DNA of 26,140 nucleotides from a virus. The stretch is taken from positions 1-26,140 of IMG/VR virus record IMGVR_UViG_3300025286_000122; one strand, 5' to 3'. The translations under genes and the position numbers were made by a program. The notes below the pieces were generated by a model. That model saw nothing but the letters and a program-made list of their open reading frames with translations. It was not told the origin of the DNA and ran no database searches. Of this stretch, positions 1 through 5,984 are shown one piece after another. Every line of letters begins with the position of its first letter. The stretch's first letter is position 1.

Positions 1-38
1 GTGGTCGAAGCTTGCGACCGGCTTCTTGATCCCGGATT

Positions 39-140
39 CCAGACTCTAAGCAACGAGTCACCTGCACGATCCTAGCTTGGCACATATATCCTGCGCGAGG
101 ATTGAAATGTATGCGCTGTGGAAAAAAGCTGCTAGAATAG
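39..140 (+). pseudogene. decayed copy of small zinc-ribbon protein
   Basis: The reading frame ending with TAG at 138-140 encodes a segment with CTILAWHIY followed by CxRCGKK. The intact microprotein at 372-497 has the same CTILAWHIY and CxRCGRK segments, and the DNA is similar too (for example 63-88 against 394-419). No ATG, GTG or TTG lies in this frame between the upstream stop at 27-29 and the conserved block, so the copy has lost its start or uses a non-standard one. The two copies keep the same Cys, His and Cys-x2-Cys positions, so the duplication is probably real and the left copy has decayed. Frames from an upstream gene end at 47-49 or 73-75, so the remnant follows directly behind whatever lies to the left. 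It could instead be a functional gene with an ATT start. Confidence 0.5.
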
Positions 141-313
141 ACCGGCGGCTAGAGTTCAAACCAGTCAGGCGTTGAGCTTGGCGCCTTTAGATGAGGATAA
201 CCTCAGAATACCCTCGGCCTACCGCTATAAAGCCTTCGGCCTAATGAGCCTCATCGTCTCATCTCCGCTCGAAAACACTGGTTTCGGCTGGTATATCCGG
301 TGCTTGCCGCTAA

Positions 314-357
314 AACGAAGCCCCAGGTTAAGCGAGGCGCTAACCTGGGGCTTCGTT
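314..357. terminator. perfect 17-bp inverted repeat, probable terminator
   Basis: Bases 314-330 are perfectly complementary to 341-357, with a 10-base loop at 331-340. The stem is GC-rich in the middle and ends in AA/TT. On the plus strand it is followed by a short T-containing tail (cttcgttattt), and on the minus strand by cttcgtttta, so either or both directions could terminate here. It lies only 14 bases before the start of the gene at 372. The stretch from 141 to 371 otherwise holds no gene I can support. I see only short direct repeats such as cggccta near 213 and 237. Confidence 0.7.
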
Positions 358-371
358 ATTTCAGAGCAAAG

Positions 372-497
372 ATGAGCTGGGTACGGCAGATCCTCTGCAC
401 GATCCTCGCATGGCATATCTACAAGCCCGGATCGTGGGAGGTACAGTGCCAGCGCTGTGGCAGGAAGCCGACGAAAGATAAGCACTGGTTCAGATAG
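372..497 (+). CDS. zinc-ribbon microprotein (DUF1660-like), 41 aa
   Basis: A 41-residue protein with Cys9, His15 and a Cys26-x2-Cys29-Gly pair. This is the layout of short phage zinc-ribbon proteins of the DUF1660 type (C-x5-H-then-CxRCG). I chose the ATG at 372 because the longer frame from 300 runs through the perfect hairpin at 314-357 and so is unlikely to be coding there. No strong ribosome binding site is visible; agagcaaag precedes the ATG. The decayed relative at 39-140 shares its core, which supports it as a real family. Next downstream, after 20 bases, is the acetyltransferase gene, so the two are probably cotranscribed. Function unknown; metal binding is inferred from the cysteines only. 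Confidence 0.6.
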   Translation: MSWVRQILCTILAWHIYKPGSWEVQCQRCGRKPTKDKHWFR

Positions 498-517
498 AAG
501 GAACTAGAGGAATACTA

Positions 518-985
518 ATGCCTAAAAAGGGGCATAGATTGGAAATAACCCCTGTGACCCTGGGGGAATCTTATGCCCTGGTTAACAGGATACACCGGCA
601 TCATAAGGCTCCTCAAGGCGGTCTCTTTGCGATTGCTGTGAGTTGTGAGGGCGAGGTTGTGGGGGTTGCGATAGTAGGTCGGCCCATATCGAGACGGCTT
701 GATGATTCATGGACAGTTGAGGTGACACGGGTGGCAGTTGAGGTGGGTAACCCGAACGCTTGCTCAATGCTATATGGAGCTTGTTGGAGAGCTGCGAGGG
801 CTATGGGATACCGGAAGGTCATCACGTATACCCTGTCAACTGAAAGGGGGACGAGTGTACGGGCTGCTGGGTGGAAGTGTGTTGGTAGTACTCCAGGTAG
901 GTCCTGGGATGTTCCATCAAGACCCCGCATTGATAAACACCCTCTACAACAGAGGTTCCGATGGGAGACAGAGCAAAGTGGATAG
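518..985 (+). CDS. XF1762-type GNAT-like acetyltransferase
   Basis: A 155-residue protein matching, from memory, the phage and prophage XF1762 family, which has a GNAT-like fold. Diagnostic blocks are HRHHK at 26-30, VVGVAIVGRP at 47-56, the helix NACSMLYGACWRAARAMGY at 80-98, YTL at 104-106, GTSVRAAGWK at 111-120 and SRPR at 134-137. The length is normal for the family. The ATG at 518 has GAGGAATACT just upstream, a good binding site. Acetyl-CoA-dependent transfer is the expected chemistry, but the substrate is not known. Such genes occur as single accessory genes in many phages, often beside small regulators. The next gene starts 11 bases after the stop, and its Shine-Dalgarno sequence overlaps this stop codon, which suggests translational coupling. 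No frameshift or missing block seen. Confidence 0.85.
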   Translation: MPKKGHRLEITPVTLGESYALVNRIHRHHKAPQGGLFAIAVSCEGEVVGVAIVGRPISRRLDDSWTVEVTRVAVEVGNPNACSMLYGACWRAARAMGYRKVITYTLSTERGTSVRAAGWKCVGSTPGRSWDVPSRPRIDKHPLQQRFRWETEQSG

Positions 986-996
986 GAGGTAACTCG

Positions 997-1356
997 ATGC
1001 AGGCTAGAGACCACGTAAAGGAGCTTCGGACGTGGCGGTGCCGGTACTGCGGGAACCCGCCAGCCAATAACAAGCAGGGCCAGTGGGGTCGAGCTTGTTC
1101 GGGCTGCAAAGGTTCGCTGACTAGGATGCTCCGCTCTGGGAAGTACGGTCGGACCTATACGAAGGCAACGAAGGAGCGGCTCCTGGGGATGGTAAAAGAC
1201 CACCTTACCGGGAAGTGGGTAGACGATGCAGACGTTGAGTGGTATATGCGATCCGACCTTCCCGGGATCGGATCGCACCCCGGGAAGGCTGGTCTCCACC
1301 ATTGGGACGATGCAGAGGCCGAGTGGTGGATGCGAGCCCGAGTGATCTGCACGTAA
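997..1356 (+). CDS. CxxC zinc-ribbon protein of unknown function
   Basis: A 119-residue protein with Cys15-x2-Cys18 and Cys34-x2-Cys37, spaced like a treble-clef or zinc-ribbon knuckle, in a basic N-terminal half. The start at 997 is preferred over the in-frame ATG at 961 because AGGAGGT (984-990) lies six bases before it and 961 overlaps the previous gene. The C-terminal half contains an internal repeat: DDADVEWYMRS (about residues 68-78) and DDAEAEWWMRA (about 94-104), with matching DNA near 1224-1252 and 1308-1336. The segment HVKELR at residues 6-11 is repeated in another frame just past the end of the gene (1350-1367). Its neighbours suggest an early or accessory operon. Nucleic-acid binding is plausible from the cysteines but not shown. 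Confidence 0.6.
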   Translation: MQARDHVKELRTWRCRYCGNPPANNKQGQWGRACSGCKGSLTRMLRSGKYGRTYTKATKERLLGMVKDHLTGKWVDDADVEWYMRSDLPGIGSHPGKAGLHHWDDAEAEWWMRARVICT

Positions 1357-1424
1357 AGGAGTTGAGACACGTCCCGGCGTCGGAGCTTATCCCGAACCCT
1401 ACGACGCACAGGAAGGGGCCTTAG
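1326..1424 (+). pseudogene. truncated ParB-like N-terminus (short ORF)
   Basis: A GTG at 1326 opens a 32-codon frame ending with TAG at 1422-1424. It reads HVKELRHVPASELIPNP then TTHRKGP. The pattern (V/I)P-x-x-x-L-x-PNP-x-x-x-RK is the usual opening of ParB/Srx-type domains. The rest of a ParB domain (the GERR region) is absent. The frame overlaps the 3' end of the CxxC gene and has no clear binding site; AAAGGAG at 1355-1361 lies inside it. It may be the stub of a lost ParB-like gene left by recombination, or a tiny real peptide. The same frame stays open after the TAG to about 1560, but that part is antisense to the gene at 1448-1642 and does not look like ParB. Confidence 0.35.
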
Positions 1425-1433
1425 AGCGACGTA

Positions 1434-1464
1434 GCGCCCTGGGGCGACTACTTACCTAGGGCGC
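1434..1464. terminator. GC-rich hairpin between convergent transcripts
   Basis: Bases 1434-1443 pair with 1455-1464 (ten pairs, one of them G-U) around an 11-base loop. The plus-strand accessory cluster ends at 1424 and the minus-strand cluster ends at 1448, so the hairpin sits exactly where opposing transcripts meet and contains the stop codon of the last minus-strand gene. Neither side has a T tract, so classical intrinsic termination is not certain. Confidence 0.4.
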
Positions 1465-1642
1465 GGCGAAAGAACAGCCTCGGACGAGTGAGGAATCCCA
1501 GGGCCTCGTCGATACGGGGGTCTCTGAGGGCGAGGTTAGCGATTCTCAGGGCTTCATAGGCTGCTGAGATATCGCCGGCCACCACGCGCAGCTCATGTAC
1601 GGACGCAAATAAGCGCAGGGCCAAACGCAGACGGGAAAGCAC
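1448..1642 (-). CDS. small hypothetical protein
   Basis: A 64-residue frame starting with GTG at 1642, strongly helical and basic at both ends (about 17 Arg or Lys in 64), with a leucine- and alanine-rich centre. It is the last gene of the minus-strand cluster, 11 bases after the preceding microprotein gene. No good ribosome binding site precedes the GTG, which lowers confidence. No family recognised. Its stop codon falls within the hairpin at 1434-1464. Confidence 0.4.
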   Translation of the reverse strand: MLSRLRLALRLFASVHELRVVAGDISAAYEALRIANLALRDPRIDEALGFLTRPRLFFRRALGK

Positions 1643-1653
1643 GGATTAGGTAG

Positions 1654-1740
1654 TCAGCCCTGAAGAACCTGCCAGGCGAACGTCACCCAGACGCCCAGGC
1701 ATATGCCTATCGTTGCCCAACGAGCAACCACTTCAAGCAT
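1654..1740 (-). CDS. single-pass membrane microprotein, 28 aa
   Basis: A 28-codon frame from ATG at 1740 to TGA at 1654-1656. The product is almost entirely one hydrophobic helix (MLEVVARWATIGICLGVWVT, then FAWQVLQG) with charged residues only near the N-terminus. It starts five bases after the stop of the two-helix membrane protein at 1746-1910, with AAGGAC and AAGG runs just upstream as possible binding sites. Position in a chain of overlapping small membrane genes supports it. A role in lysis or membrane alteration is inferred from context only. Confidence 0.5.
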   Translation of the reverse strand: MLEVVARWATIGICLGVWVTFAWQVLQG

Positions 1741-1745
1741 TTGCC

Positions 1746-1910
1746 TTAGTCCTTATCCTCCAAGATTTTCATACCGAGTACCGCAATCGCAGAAACACAG
1801 CCCGTCGTGACCTCTACCGCATCGATTCGGAGTGCGTAGGAGGCAATAAAACTGAGCGCCAGAATAGCGAGTAGGATTTGCGGTCGAATCTTAGCAAATA
1901 GGTCTCTCAT
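1746..1910 (-). CDS. two-helix membrane protein, holin candidate
   Basis: A 54-residue protein starting MRDLFAKIRPQILLAILAL. It has two hydrophobic segments (about residues 10-27 and 35-50) separated by a short polar turn with RID and E, and ends in a charged tail (KILEDKD). This is the size and topology of small phage holins, and similar sequences ending in a GxxxLGMKxLE pattern occur in phages as far as I recall. Its ATG overlaps the TGA of the preceding gene (ATGA), so translation is coupled. The preceding 28-residue product shares the KIRPQI segment, suggesting a duplication. No endolysin gene is in the window to confirm a lysis module. Confidence 0.65.
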   Translation of the reverse strand: MRDLFAKIRPQILLAILALSFIASYALRIDAVEVTTGCVSAIAVLGMKILEDKD

Positions 1911-1993
1911 CGATACCTCATTAATGCCACGACGCTAAAAACTGTGGCACAGAGGATACCCACCATAATCTGTGGACGAATCTTACCCATCAT
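1907..1993 (-). CDS. single-pass membrane microprotein with KIRPQI motif
   Basis: A 28-codon frame starting at ATG 1993 (ATGATG) and ending TGA at 1907-1909. It reads MMGKIRPQIMVGILCATVFS then VVALMRYR: a basic cap, one hydrophobic helix and a basic tail. GKIRPQIMVGIL aligns with AKIRPQILLAIL in the next gene, so the two appear to be paralogues. ATGA overlaps exist on both sides, with the zinc ribbon before and the two-helix protein after, which is strong evidence that it is translated. Confidence 0.6.
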   Translation of the reverse strand: MMGKIRPQIMVGILCATVFSVVALMRYR

Positions 1994-2184
1994 GCCGACA
2001 CGAACGTCGAGGTCCGGGCGTTACAGTGTCTACACTGACCAACCATGCGCTTTCCCCCTGACGGACTGTCCAGTGTGGTCTCAATCCTCGATCGGCGGCG
2101 TGTCTTGCAACCCACACACCAGACCTCCACCTCGGGGCGCACGTTTAGTCGGGTCTTACCCCAGTTGAGTATTGCGGATATCAT
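1990..2184 (-). CDS. DUF5679-like zinc-ribbon protein
   Basis: A 64-residue protein with WCVGC at 22-26 and CRHC at 51-54. Between them is a basic linker with TRRRSRIE and SGGKRMVGQ. This layout (WCVxCK, about 25 residues with a G-rich turn, then a second CxxC) resembles DUF5679, a family of small phage zinc ribbons of unknown function. The ATG at 2184 follows the TAA of the upstream gene directly (TAAATG), and the stop overlaps the ATG of the next membrane microprotein. Metal binding is inferred; the target is unknown. Confidence 0.65.
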   Translation of the reverse strand: MISAILNWGKTRLNVRPEVEVWCVGCKTRRRSRIETTLDSPSGGKRMVGQCRHCNARTSTFVSA

Positions 2185-2406
2185 TTACGACGCTTTCCGG
2201 CGGCCCAATATCCCGAGCTGCCTTCCGAATGCGGACCACTCGGGTGTCGTTACCATGCCGTCTTTGAGCATCTCCTTGGCGTGGGAGACGATATTCGCTT
2301 GCTCCTCTACTGTATTGACCGCCTGTAGCATCATAAGCCCCAGTTCGACCAGGTCCTTGTAGCGCTTCGGTAACAGCGGCCTCACTAGCTTGAATACGAT
2401 CTCCAT
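2185..2406 (-). CDS. small helical phage protein, unknown function
   Basis: A 73-residue protein that looks fully helical: MEIVFKLVRPLLPKRYKDLV followed by amphipathic helices with QAVNTVEEQANIVSHAKEML, ending in GRRKAS. No membrane segment is clear, although residues 1-12 are hydrophobic. AGGAGGTAGGTA lies just upstream of the ATG at 2406, an excellent binding site. It follows the 312-residue virion protein by ten bases and leads the chain of tiny genes, so it probably belongs to the end-of-operon lysis or host-interaction set. No family assigned. Confidence 0.6.
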   Translation of the reverse strand: MEIVFKLVRPLLPKRYKDLVELGLMMLQAVNTVEEQANIVSHAKEMLKDGMVTTPEWSAFGRQLGILGRRKAS

Positions 2407-2416
2407 TACCTACCTC

Positions 2417-3355
2417 CTACGGCGGGCTGATAAGCTCCTCCACATTTGAGTGGATGTTACTGACCTTAGCGTTTACCGAACTGGCAATAACGAAATCCTT
2501 AGCGGCTAGGCCATCGCCAGCCCCGACGACTAGTAGCTCTACATTGATGGTGCTCGCGATGACGTTGGAAATTACACAGGCGCCGCCCTTAGTTAGCAAA
2601 TTAGTTAAGGTCAGAGTGTCCACCTGCCCATTAACCCCGGAAGTCGCAGCCTCGATCCTGATTTGATCATACGTGCTATTAGCAACCCCCATACTCTCTG
2701 CCCTATTTCCACCGCCGATAGCCCGCATCCTTGCAGTCCCTGCAACACTCGACACAGAGATGCCGTCAGCGGCCACTCCCGTGATATTCAGGGTATGAAC
2801 AGAGGTATTCTCCATCAAAAAAGTCGTACATCTCCAGCGGTCAATCGTGAGGGTGCCGACTTCAAGAAAAGTTTCAGTAAAACCCGAAGCGGCTGGAAGA
2901 CCCCCAACAGACACCACATTGGTCTGGCCCGAGGGTAATGTACTCCCGGCATATGCCGTTCCTACCGTCACCGAGTCTATGGTGATATCCCCCACGGGGA
3001 CGGCATTTAGCTGGATTAACAGCGTGTTATCGCCCTCGATATAAGCCACTGGAATATCGGACGGTGCTGCATAGACTCCCGAGTCACCGCGTGCAAATGA
3101 CCGGCCCGACAGGAGAGTTTCATTCACCACGACTGCCGATCCTGCGGCTGTGGACGCAAATAGTAACGCCCCTGCCTGGATTGGGCTGAGGCCCATCGCC
3201 CGCAGCAGGCTGAAGGGGGACTTGAGGACGTTGAAGAGCCCTCGCCACTTGGCACTCTCGGAGTTGAGGTACTCTATTTTGGCTGTGAACCAGTCACGCC
3301 TAACTACCATCCAGAGGTAGAGCTGTATAGGCGAGAGCTTCCGAGGTAGCTTCAT
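2417..3355 (-). CDS. virion protein with hydrophobic segment and beta-rich body
   Basis: A 312-residue protein. Residues 1-50 are basic and helical with Trp-rich stretches. Residues 59-77 (IQAGALLFASTAAGSAVVV) form a hydrophobic segment. From about 100 onwards the sequence is a regular series of short beta strands and Gly/Ser/Thr turns (for example TLTIDRWRCTTFLMENTSVHT), as in beta-solenoid or fibre-like proteins. It overlaps the preceding small gene by one base (TAATG) and sits just after the main fibre gene, so a tail-tip or adhesin accessory role is likely. The membrane-like segment could also allow membrane contact during entry. Function is inferred from composition and position only. 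Confidence 0.65.
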   Translation of the reverse strand: MKLPRKLSPIQLYLWMVVRRDWFTAKIEYLNSESAKWRGLFNVLKSPFSLLRAMGLSPIQAGALLFASTAAGSAVVVNETLLSGRSFARGDSGVYAAPSDIPVAYIEGDNTLLIQLNAVPVGDITIDSVTVGTAYAGSTLPSGQTNVVSVGGLPAASGFTETFLEVGTLTIDRWRCTTFLMENTSVHTLNITGVAADGISVSSVAGTARMRAIGGGNRAESMGVANSTYDQIRIEAATSGVNGQVDTLTLTNLLTKGGACVISNVIASTINVELLVVGAGDGLAAKDFVIASSVNAKVSNIHSNVEELISPP

Positions 3356-3603
3356 TAAGTAGCCTTTGTGAACGACTTAGCAGTCCACGATGCAGCGGAC
3401 TGGGCCTGACTATTGCTCTGGTTCAGGACTACGTTGCCCAGCTTGTTAACTTCATACACCTGCCACTCCGCGTCCGTGTCGATGGATGCGTCTAACGCCG
3501 CCACATAGGTGCGGGACAGCGCCCTCGTAGCAGAGTCCAGAACGACAGACTTGGTCACACCGCCTTCGACTGCGACGGAGATCGTTACATCACCTGTAGC
3601 CAT
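3355..3603 (-). CDS. small beta-rich structural protein
   Basis: An 82-residue protein with alternating hydrophobic strands (VTISVAVEGGVTKSVVLD) and a polar C-terminus rich in Ser, Gln and Ala. It lies one base after the fibre gene and overlaps the start of the 312-residue gene, and GGAGGCAAACTGAT precedes its start. A virion or fibre-associated accessory protein is the most likely role. No family recognised. Confidence 0.6.
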   Translation of the reverse strand: MATGDVTISVAVEGGVTKSVVLDSATRALSRTYVAALDASIDTDAEWQVYEVNKLGNVVLNQSNSQAQSAASWTAKSFTKAT

Positions 3604-3604
3604 A

Positions 3605-5590
3605 TCAGTTTGCCTCCTGCAATGCTAAGAGATTGGTCTCCAGAGCCTCCATGCGCTCTGATACTTGTATCAACGCCCCGTGATGGAGCATGGATAGCCT
3701 CGTCATGTTAACCATCGCCTTCGGCTTGCCGTTTTCCATATGCCAAGAGTTCTTGCCGATGATCCCGACCTCTTCCAACATGTGGCGACGTTCAGTCTTT
3801 GCCACATCCTCATGGAGTAGCAGTTCTTGCTCCATGTCAACTACCAGACCGAGGTCATCATGCGTCGCATAGGTATGCCAATTAACATCTGCATAACCGT
3901 CGCCTTCGATATCAAAGACAAAGCGAGATACGCCTGCTACATCCCGTATTACCAGCATGTTCCCTTCTGCCCCAAGGGCCTCATAGCTGTCTGAGCCATC
4001 GGTTTTCCCTGCCTGTATCTCAACCATCCCACCAGCGCAAACGTTCTTATCGGTGTTCTGCGTAGACCCCACTCCGAGTAATACGAGAGACCTAGAACCT
4101 GTTTCTAGGAACGACCTGACAAGCAACCCACCTGTTGCTACATGTTTTTGGAAAGCAGCATAGGTGTCATTTTCAGCTTTACCGGTGCCTGTGAATGGGT
4201 GATCAACATCACTACTCTTGAAGGCCAGTATCTCATTGTCGGCAGCCCCCTGGTTAATGGTTAGGCCCGTCGTCATATTGCCGTTCGCAGTGTCATTGAT
4301 GTAAACCGGTACGGCAGCAGTGACGTTAATGCTGGCGGCTGGAGTCAGTTTTAAGATATTCCCGCTGACGGTCAAATCGGTGCCGTCACCCTCTATCTTC
4401 TCGCCGTCATTGCCAAAGGTCAGCCCAACACCGGTCGGGATATTTATGTCAGTTCCGGCAGTGAGGTTGAGATCAGCGCCAGCGTAGATAGTCATATCCG
4501 TGCCGTCTGACTTGATGTGTTCACCACCAGCGGCATCGTAGAAGTAGAGCTCCGCTCCTAAAGTTAGAACCAGGTCATCGGTATTCTCGTCCCAGAGCAT
4601 GTAGGTGTTTGCCGTTGCGCCGAAGAACTGCACGTCGTGGCCGGTATCACTCACGCCAACCGTCAGTGCCGACGAGAAAGTGATTACGTTGCCCGACGTA
4701 GAGGTGTCCACGACCACGATGTCCGCAGACCCGTCCGTGATGCTCAAGGCGTCTGCCAGCGCATTCGTCAGAACGATGTCGTTGGTGCCGGTGGTGCCGG
4801 TGAAATTGATGTCCGAGTTGGCAGGTAGGTTAAGACCGCTCGCCGTGACCGTAAGCTCTGTGTTGCCCGCAATGTCGAGGTTGAGGGTAGTGCCGCCCTG
4901 CACGTCTATCGTGGCTATGGTGCCTGTATGCCGGCCCAGCACAAGGTAATCGGTTGCCGCCGAGGTAGATGAATGTATCCAGACCTCAGAGTCGGCAGCG
5001 TTTGCAGAGACATTCCAGTCCACAGCCACGTCGCACGCCTCAGTGATATGCAGCACCTGGTTAGACTGACCAAGCGCAAGCACGAGAGCGTGGTTATCAG
5101 CGTCACCCGTAGACCAACGCAGCAGGGCGTCTGAACCGCTCCCTAAGGCCACGTCAGAGGCGTCCTGCACGATAATATCGGCGGAGTGGGTCTGGATGGC
5201 CGACCAGGTCTGTGCTATGCCAAGCACCGCCAGCGTGTCTGACGAAGAAATTACCGGCAGGTTGAGCGTTTGGTCAGCACTGACTATTGCACCCGGCACT
5301 ATGTCGTAGGTGAAGGTGTCTCCTGGGTTGCGAATCTTGAGGGTTGCGGTCTCAATTGTCTTGAGCTGCACCTCGTCTTTGTACTGGAGACGCCTTTTGT
5401 TCGACCCAGACGTTATCGTTACGTCATAGAGCCCCTGCGTGCAGGTCGTCGTGGTCCAGTAGCCACAGGCATTCGACAAAACGGCACTGCCGACGGCCGT
5501 ACAGGTGTCTGTGGTCACCCGCTGGGCAGTCGCGCAGGCAATCGCATTACCCTCGTTATCTCTTACGTACCCGCTGTGTACTATCGCCAT
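3605..5590 (-). CDS. tail fibre or tailspike protein
   Basis: A 661-residue protein. Residues 1-80 look like a small beta-sandwich for attachment, with VRDNEGNAIACATAQRVTTD and YDVTITSG. Residues 130-450 are repetitive beta strands typical of phage fibres, including GHDVQFFGATANTYMLWDEN (318-337) and two related units, GEHIKSDGTDMTIYAG (356-371) and GEKIEGDGTDLTVSGN (396-411). The last 80 residues switch to helices (MEQELLLHEDVAKTERRHML and SERMEALETNLLALQ), as in trimerising C-terminal domains. The extended, low-complexity Asp/Thr/Gly composition fits a trimeric host-recognition fibre. Its start follows a nearby GGAGG, and the nuclease-fold gene ends one base upstream. The receptor cannot be predicted. 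Confidence 0.8.
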   Translation of the reverse strand: MAIVHSGYVRDNEGNAIACATAQRVTTDTCTAVGSAVLSNACGYWTTTTCTQGLYDVTITSGSNKRRLQYKDEVQLKTIETATLKIRNPGDTFTYDIVPGAIVSADQTLNLPVISSSDTLAVLGIAQTWSAIQTHSADIIVQDASDVALGSGSDALLRWSTGDADNHALVLALGQSNQVLHITEACDVAVDWNVSANAADSEVWIHSSTSAATDYLVLGRHTGTIATIDVQGGTTLNLDIAGNTELTVTASGLNLPANSDINFTGTTGTNDIVLTNALADALSITDGSADIVVVDTSTSGNVITFSSALTVGVSDTGHDVQFFGATANTYMLWDENTDDLVLTLGAELYFYDAAGGEHIKSDGTDMTIYAGADLNLTAGTDINIPTGVGLTFGNDGEKIEGDGTDLTVSGNILKLTPAASINVTAAVPVYINDTANGNMTTGLTINQGAADNEILAFKSSDVDHPFTGTGKAENDTYAAFQKHVATGGLLVRSFLETGSRSLVLLGVGSTQNTDKNVCAGGMVEIQAGKTDGSDSYEALGAEGNMLVIRDVAGVSRFVFDIEGDGYADVNWHTYATHDDLGLVVDMEQELLLHEDVAKTERRHMLEEVGIIGKNSWHMENGKPKAMVNMTRLSMLHHGALIQVSERMEALETNLLALQEAN

Positions 5591-5591
5591 A

Positions 5592-5984
5592 TCAGCCTCC
5601 GATGCCGCTCAGGTCGCTGTAGTTCAAAGCAGCTTGCACGTACCTCTCTGGGTCTGAGAGCACGTCCTCTGCGTTAATGAATATCAAGGTTATCCCCTCG
5701 CCCGCTAACTGGGCCTTGGCAAGTCTATCACGCGCAATGATATCTGCGCCCTGCTCAAGGTGGAAGAACTCCCCCTGGACGTTGATCGCCAAGTCAGGAG
5801 GATTGCTGAAAAGAAAGTCGATGACGAGACCCCCTTTTTCCTGTCGCCCTCCAAAGAACGGGGTTTGGTAGCTATAGTCGATGCCCTCTAGTAGCCCGAA
5901 GCGCCTCAGCGTCTGGATCACAATGAACTCTGGCACCGACCCCGGGAACCCTTCAGGGATAACCTGTGCCTGTTGAATCGTCAT
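5592..5984 (-). CDS. PD-(D/E)xK/DUF559-like fold protein in tail operon
   Basis: A 130-residue protein whose order of motifs resembles Vsr/DUF559-type nucleases. It has an N-terminal helix (EFIVIQTLRRFGL), a strand with Asp56 in GGLVIDFLF, then LAINVQGEFFH (65-75) where family members usually have EVDGxxH, followed by RD at 85-86, an A-x-L-A-G-E-G-I helix and the strand IFINAEDV (101-108). The glutamate normally found at the centre is Asn68 and the following Asp is Gln70, so catalysis may be altered or lost, whereas Asp56 and His75 are kept. It lies between the 629-residue tail protein (one-base overlap) and the fibre gene, so it is made with virion proteins. It could be a virion-borne nuclease or a structural protein on a nuclease fold. 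Confidence 0.55.
   Translation of the reverse strand: MTIQQAQVIPEGFPGSVPEFIVIQTLRRFGLLEGIDYSYQTPFFGGRQEKGGLVIDFLFSNPPDLAINVQGEFFHLEQGADIIARDRLAKAQLAGEGITLIFINAEDVLSDPERYVQAALNYSDLSGIGG

Noticed and set aside
141-200. tRNA-like T-loop (agttcaaacc) near 152
   Set aside because: No matching T-stem, acceptor stem or anticodon arm can be drawn.
172-375. 67-residue plus-strand frame
   Set aside because: It starts with TTG without a binding site and runs through the perfect hairpin at 314-357, and the product looks random.
613-1302. 229-residue minus-strand frame
   Set aside because: It is antisense to the acetyltransferase and CxxC genes, which have strong family or ribosome-binding-site support.
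1424-1560. Continuation of the ParB-like frame past the TAG (possible stop read-through)
   Set aside because: The frame stays open, but the sequence does not resemble a ParB domain and is antisense to another frame.
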